NCBI RefSeq assembly: GCF_019400745.1
Contig: NZ_WJIB01000004.1
Coordinates: forward strand, 62,001 to 126,000
Direction of reading: 5' to 3'
Length of the DNA: 64,000 nucleotides
Origin: Cohnella sp. CFH 77786
GTDB lineage: Bacteria; Bacillota; Bacilli; Paenibacillales; Paenibacillaceae
Below, piece by piece: positions 61,724 to 64,000 of this stretch. Both the position numbers and the translations under genes were made by a program. The notes under the pieces were generated by a model. It was not told the origin of the DNA, made no database searches, and worked only from the letters and a program-made list of their open reading frames with translations. The first letter of the stretch is position 1; each line of letters begins with the position of its first letter.

Positions 61724-62679
61724 TGGGCAGGCTCCTCCTTTCCGGTACGGCGGCTTCGGAGCCACCGGGTGATATCACGCGTTCCGATCGGAAGGATGAG
61801 CCAGGAAACGGCCCCTGCCGCGAACGCGAATAGGAATTTATAAGCGTGCGAGACGACCGCGGCGGTAAGGGCGGCGGACCGCTCCTCGCCAAGAGCGGCC
61901 AACGAGGCCGACATCGTCGTCTCGTACGTCCCGATCCCGCCCGGCGTCACATGGAACAGCTGGCCGGCCACCGTCATGCTGTTGACCCAGACAGCTTCAC
62001 CGAAAGGGATCTGAGTCTTCAAGGCGATCAGCACTCCGAATGGAACGACAGCCTCGAACACCCAGCTTGCGGCTGTGATCAGCCAGGCCTGAAACGCTCT
62101 CCGCGTTCTCAGTCGCCGGAGCAGCAGGAGCTGCCTTTCTGCGAATCGGATGCCGCGTTGGTTGGCGAAACGAAGTCCTGCCAGCAGGAGGATCAGGCCG
62201 AGCACCGCCGCCCCGGCGATGAAGAAACCGCCGCCCGGAACCCAATCGACGCCGAGTACGGCTAATCCGATTCCCCCGAACAGCAGAAGAACGGATATAT
62301 CCATCACCCTCATGACCGCGACCGTGTGGAGTGCCTCGTCCCAGTTTTGGCGCTCTAGTTTGGCAGCCAGACCGGTTCGAACGAGGTCGCCTGCTTTGAT
62401 GGGGAGCAGGTGGTTGATGAAGAGGCTGTAACCGAGCGGCGCGACGTGTTTCCACGCGGATTGCCTGGCATTGGCGTACAGCTTCCAGGCCGCGGATTTC
62501 AGCAGGAACGACGCGGCGTAAGCGATTGTCATGATCACGAGTATTCCCGGTGATCGGAGCAAGGAGGAGAAGGCGGCCGACAGCTCGCGGACCTGCAGAT
62601 AACGTCCCGCCAACCAAGCGAAAACCGCCAGCATCGCGACGCCGACGGCTCCCCGCAGTATTTTCGCTATCGAAACCAT
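61720..62679 (-). CDS. Lysylphosphatidylglycerol-synthase-like membrane domain protein (UPF0104/AglD type)
   Basis: A 319-residue polytopic protein with about eight helices and no cytosolic synthase domain. SLFINHLLPIKAGDLVRTGL is the conserved helix-turn motif of the family, then HTVAVMRVMDISVLLLFGGI and HVTPGGIGTYETTMSASLAA with the PGGIGxxE signature. Members act on or flip lipid-linked sugars or aminoacyl lipids. ATG 62679 has CGGAGGA; the longer open frame upstream would run across the promoter. It leads the operon whose other products are a phosphodiesterase and two glycosyltransferases, which supports a glycolipid or wall-decoration role. Confidence 0.82.
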   Translation of the reverse strand: MVSIAKILRGAVGVAMLAVFAWLAGRYLQVRELSAAFSSLLRSPGILVIMTIAYAASFLLKSAAWKLYANARQSAWKHVAPLGYSLFINHLLPIKAGDLVRTGLAAKLERQNWDEALHTVAVMRVMDISVLLLFGGIGLAVLGVDWVPGGGFFIAGAAVLGLILLLAGLRFANQRGIRFAERQLLLLRRLRTRRAFQAWLITAASWVFEAVVPFGVLIALKTQIPFGEAVWVNSMTVAGQLFHVTPGGIGTYETTMSASLAALGEERSAALTAAVVSHAYKFLFAFAAGAVSWLILPIGTRDITRWLRSRRTGKEEPAQ

Positions 62680-62730
62680 CGCTTTTCCTCCGATTAGAGC
62701 TTCGCAGAGTTGTCCGCTGCTACGGCGGCG

Positions 62731-62753
62731 ATTATAGATGAGAACAATTCTCA
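62731..62753 (-). promoter_or_regulatory. Promoter with an overlapping Fur-family-like operator
   Basis: TATAAT on the minus strand (62731-62736) is preceded within its spacer by TGAGAACAATTCTCA (62739-62753), a 7-1-7 inverted repeat. It agrees with the Fur core TGATAATNATTATCA at 11 of 14 defined positions. The -35 is poor. The site is 52 bp upstream of the first gene of the glycosylation operon. Confidence 0.45.
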
Positions 62754-62868
62754 ACATTCTACTTAGTATACTTGCGGGCGCCCACAGCGTCAAATGAGTG
62801 TTTGCCTGGTATTTCCTGGGATGCGGGTTTACCTGGGGTAAACTGGGATAAAGAGAATTATTCTGGCT

Positions 62869-63010
62869 GAGTCTGCGTGAGTCTGGGTGAGTCTGGTGAG
62901 TCTGCGTGAGTCTGGGTGAGTCTGGTGAGTCTGGTGAGTCTGGTGAGTCTGGTGAGTCTGGTGAGTCTGCGTGAGTCTGGGTGAGTCTGTTTGAGTCTGC
63001 GTGAGTCTGG
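62869..63010 (+). repeat. 9/10-bp minisatellite, about 15 units
   Basis: GAGTCTGGT (9 bp) and GAGTCTG(C/G)GT (10 bp) alternate in blocks over 142 bp, including a run of five 9-bp units. Mixed unit lengths show it is not coding. The stretch 62760-62868 before it shows no gene. Confidence 0.9.
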
Positions 63011-63059
63011 ATTGTCCCTATGGTTAGCCCTGAAGACTACGCTACCGAAGGCTTCCATT

Positions 63060-63252
63060 CCATTTAAAGGGAAAACCTCCCATTAAATTGCGTCGATGAG
63101 TCGATTTGAACGATATTTGTGGGAAAACTCACCATTAAATACACGCATTCTCCGAAATACCGTCCTTATAGCAAATATTAGTGGGAGGTTTTCCAACTAA
63201 TTGATCCAGGACCTCTTACTGAAGTGATTAATGGGAGGTTTTCCCACTATTC
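63060..63252. repeat. Cluster of four inverted repeats with TTAATGGGAGG/TTTTCCCAC arms
   Basis: Copies centred near 63074, 63128, 63190 and 63240. The first two are in one orientation (GGGAAAACCTCCCATTAAAT, GTGGGAAAACTCACCATTAA), the last two in the other (ATTAGTGGGAGGTTTTCC, TTAATGGGAGGTTTTCCC). Each can form a short hairpin. They sit 50-60 bp apart, between the minisatellite and the 3' end of ypdA. None has a T-run on the minus strand; the last is followed by TTTTTTT on the plus strand. Confidence 0.75.
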
Positions 63253-63259
63253 TTTTTTT

Positions 63260-64000
63260 CTAACCTTCCCGATCACGCTTCGCCACGAGATGTTCCGCGA
63301 TTTTGCGCCCGTGAAAGCGGCCGCTTTCGATAAAGATCTCGTTCGCGTCCCTCCCCGTGGACACGACTCCCGCCAAATACAAACCGGGAACGTTCGTCTC
63401 CATCGTATCGGGGTCATGAGTCGGGGGGATATCCCCATCCGGCGCTTGGACGCCCATCGCACGCAGAAAGCCGCGATCCGGTCGGAAACCCGTCAGGGCG
63501 AGCACAAAATCGCACCCGAGTTGTTCGGTGTTGCGGGCGGTTTGAATGGTTACCTCATCCGTACGAATCGCGATCACACGAGATTGGAGCCTGAGCTCGA
63601 TTCTCCCCTTGCTCACCATGCTGTCGAAGATCGGCCGTACCCACGGTTTAATGTTCGCGGAGACCGATTCTCCTCGGTAAACTACCGTCACCTTGGCTCC
63701 GACGCGTTCCAGCTCCAGCGCGGCATCCACCGCGGAATTGCTGCCGCCGATGACCACGGCCCGCATGCCGGCGTACGGATGCGATTCGCGGAAAAAATGC
63801 GTCACGTGCGGAAGCTCCTCTCCCGGAATGCCGATCCGGTTCGGATGATCGAAATAACCCGTGGCCACGACGACCGCTTGAGCCCTCGTCTCCAACGCTT
63901 CTCCGCTGCGCCGGACGGACCGTACGATAAACGCCCCGTCCTCCGTCCGTTCCACGGCCGTCACTTTCTCGTACCTGCGAATCCGCATGTTGCGCCGCTC
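63260..64000 (-). CDS. ypdA: YpdA-family bacillithiol disulfide reductase, N-terminus outside the window
   Basis: A flavin-dependent NADPH oxidoreductase that recycles oxidised bacillithiol. The visible part is about 247 residues and open to the window end; an internal ATG at 63988 is not the likely start, since the first FAD-binding GxGxxG is missing. QAVVVATGYFDHPNRIGIPG and the NADPH site MRAVVIGGSNSAVDAALELE are followed by VFALTGFRP-like FVLALTGFRPDRGFL and the C-terminal FAD contact ETNVPGLYLAGVVSTGRDAN. The signature FIESGRFHG near the end is typical of YpdA rather than thioredoxin reductase. No CxxC redox motif is present, as expected for this family. Confidence 0.9.
   Translation of the reverse strand, partial: ERRNMRIRRYEKVTAVERTEDGAFIVRSVRRSGEALETRAQAVVVATGYFDHPNRIGIPGEELPHVTHFFRESHPYAGMRAVVIGGSNSAVDAALELERVGAKVTVVYRGESVSANIKPWVRPIFDSMVSKGRIELRLQSRVIAIRTDEVTIQTARNTEQLGCDFVLALTGFRPDRGFLRAMGVQAPDGDIPPTHDPDTMETNVPGLYLAGVVSTGRDANEIFIESGRFHGRKIAEHLVAKRDREG

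Noticed and set aside
1..64000. tRNA, rRNA, riboswitch, IS element, prophage or integrase
   Set aside because: None was recognised on either strand. Small structured RNAs could be missed without a covariance-model search.

Overview
The window looks like a chromosomal segment of a spore-forming, flagellated, S-layer-bearing member of the Paenibacillaceae (Cohnella or Paenibacillus type). The reasons are: SLH-domain surface proteins next to tagO, tagA and csaB; the sporulation genes spoIID, spoIIQ and spoIIID in Bacillus-like order with murA, mbl, flhO, flhP and fabZ; an 11-gene nuo operon without nuoEFG; and a YpdA-type bacillithiol reductase. Base composition is GC-rich except in the exopolysaccharide and surface-protein part (about 9.9-14.6 kb), which is visibly AT-richer. 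No rRNA, tRNA, IS element, prophage or CRISPR array was recognised.

Layout. 0-4.1 kb: a secreted subtilisin with near-identical 330-bp C-terminal repeats, whose reading frame is broken at an odd junction near 515. 4.3-14.5 kb: polysaccharide and surface genes, namely an MBOAT O-acyltransferase with an SGNH partner, a GT2, a polyprenyl-phosphate sugar-1-phosphate transferase, a Wzy/O-antigen-ligase-like protein with TPRs, and unassigned exported proteins. 14.7-27.5 kb: an S-layer module with two SLH proteins, TagO, TagA, CsaB (the wall-polymer pyruvyltransferase that creates the SLH ligand) and a DUF5693 membrane protein. 28.4-41.7 kb: pgcA, fabZ, pgsA-like, an EpuA-like protein, flhP, flhO, mbl, spoIIID, spoIIQ, spoIID, an orphan nuclease-fold/winged-helix gene, murA and a DUF1146 gene. 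42.5-53 kb: nuoABCDHIJKLMN. 53.1-57.9 kb: a small lipoprotein, then a three-gene FTR1 iron-uptake cluster under a near-consensus Fur box. 57.9-62.7 kb: a four-gene membrane glycosylation or glycolipid operon. 63.3 kb to the end: ypdA, cut by the window edge.

The most unusual content lies between the genes. Four tandem arrays at 27.8, 38.7, 53.7 and 54.5 kb all have an exact 50-bp period. Their consensus units align without gaps yet differ between loci, as expected for one repeat family homogenised locally. A separate 45-bp array (37.5 kb), a 9/10-bp minisatellite (62.9 kb) and hairpins built on ATTA(G/A)(T/C)GG ends (27.6 and 63.1 kb) add to this. In all three loci the 50-bp arrays run in the same orientation into the 3' end of a minus-strand gene. 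I do not know this family and rate it as the best candidate for something undescribed.

All calls come from reading the sequence and remembered family motifs. No database search was run. Starts were chosen from Shine-Dalgarno spacing and overlap with neighbours, and promoters and terminators are by-eye calls.
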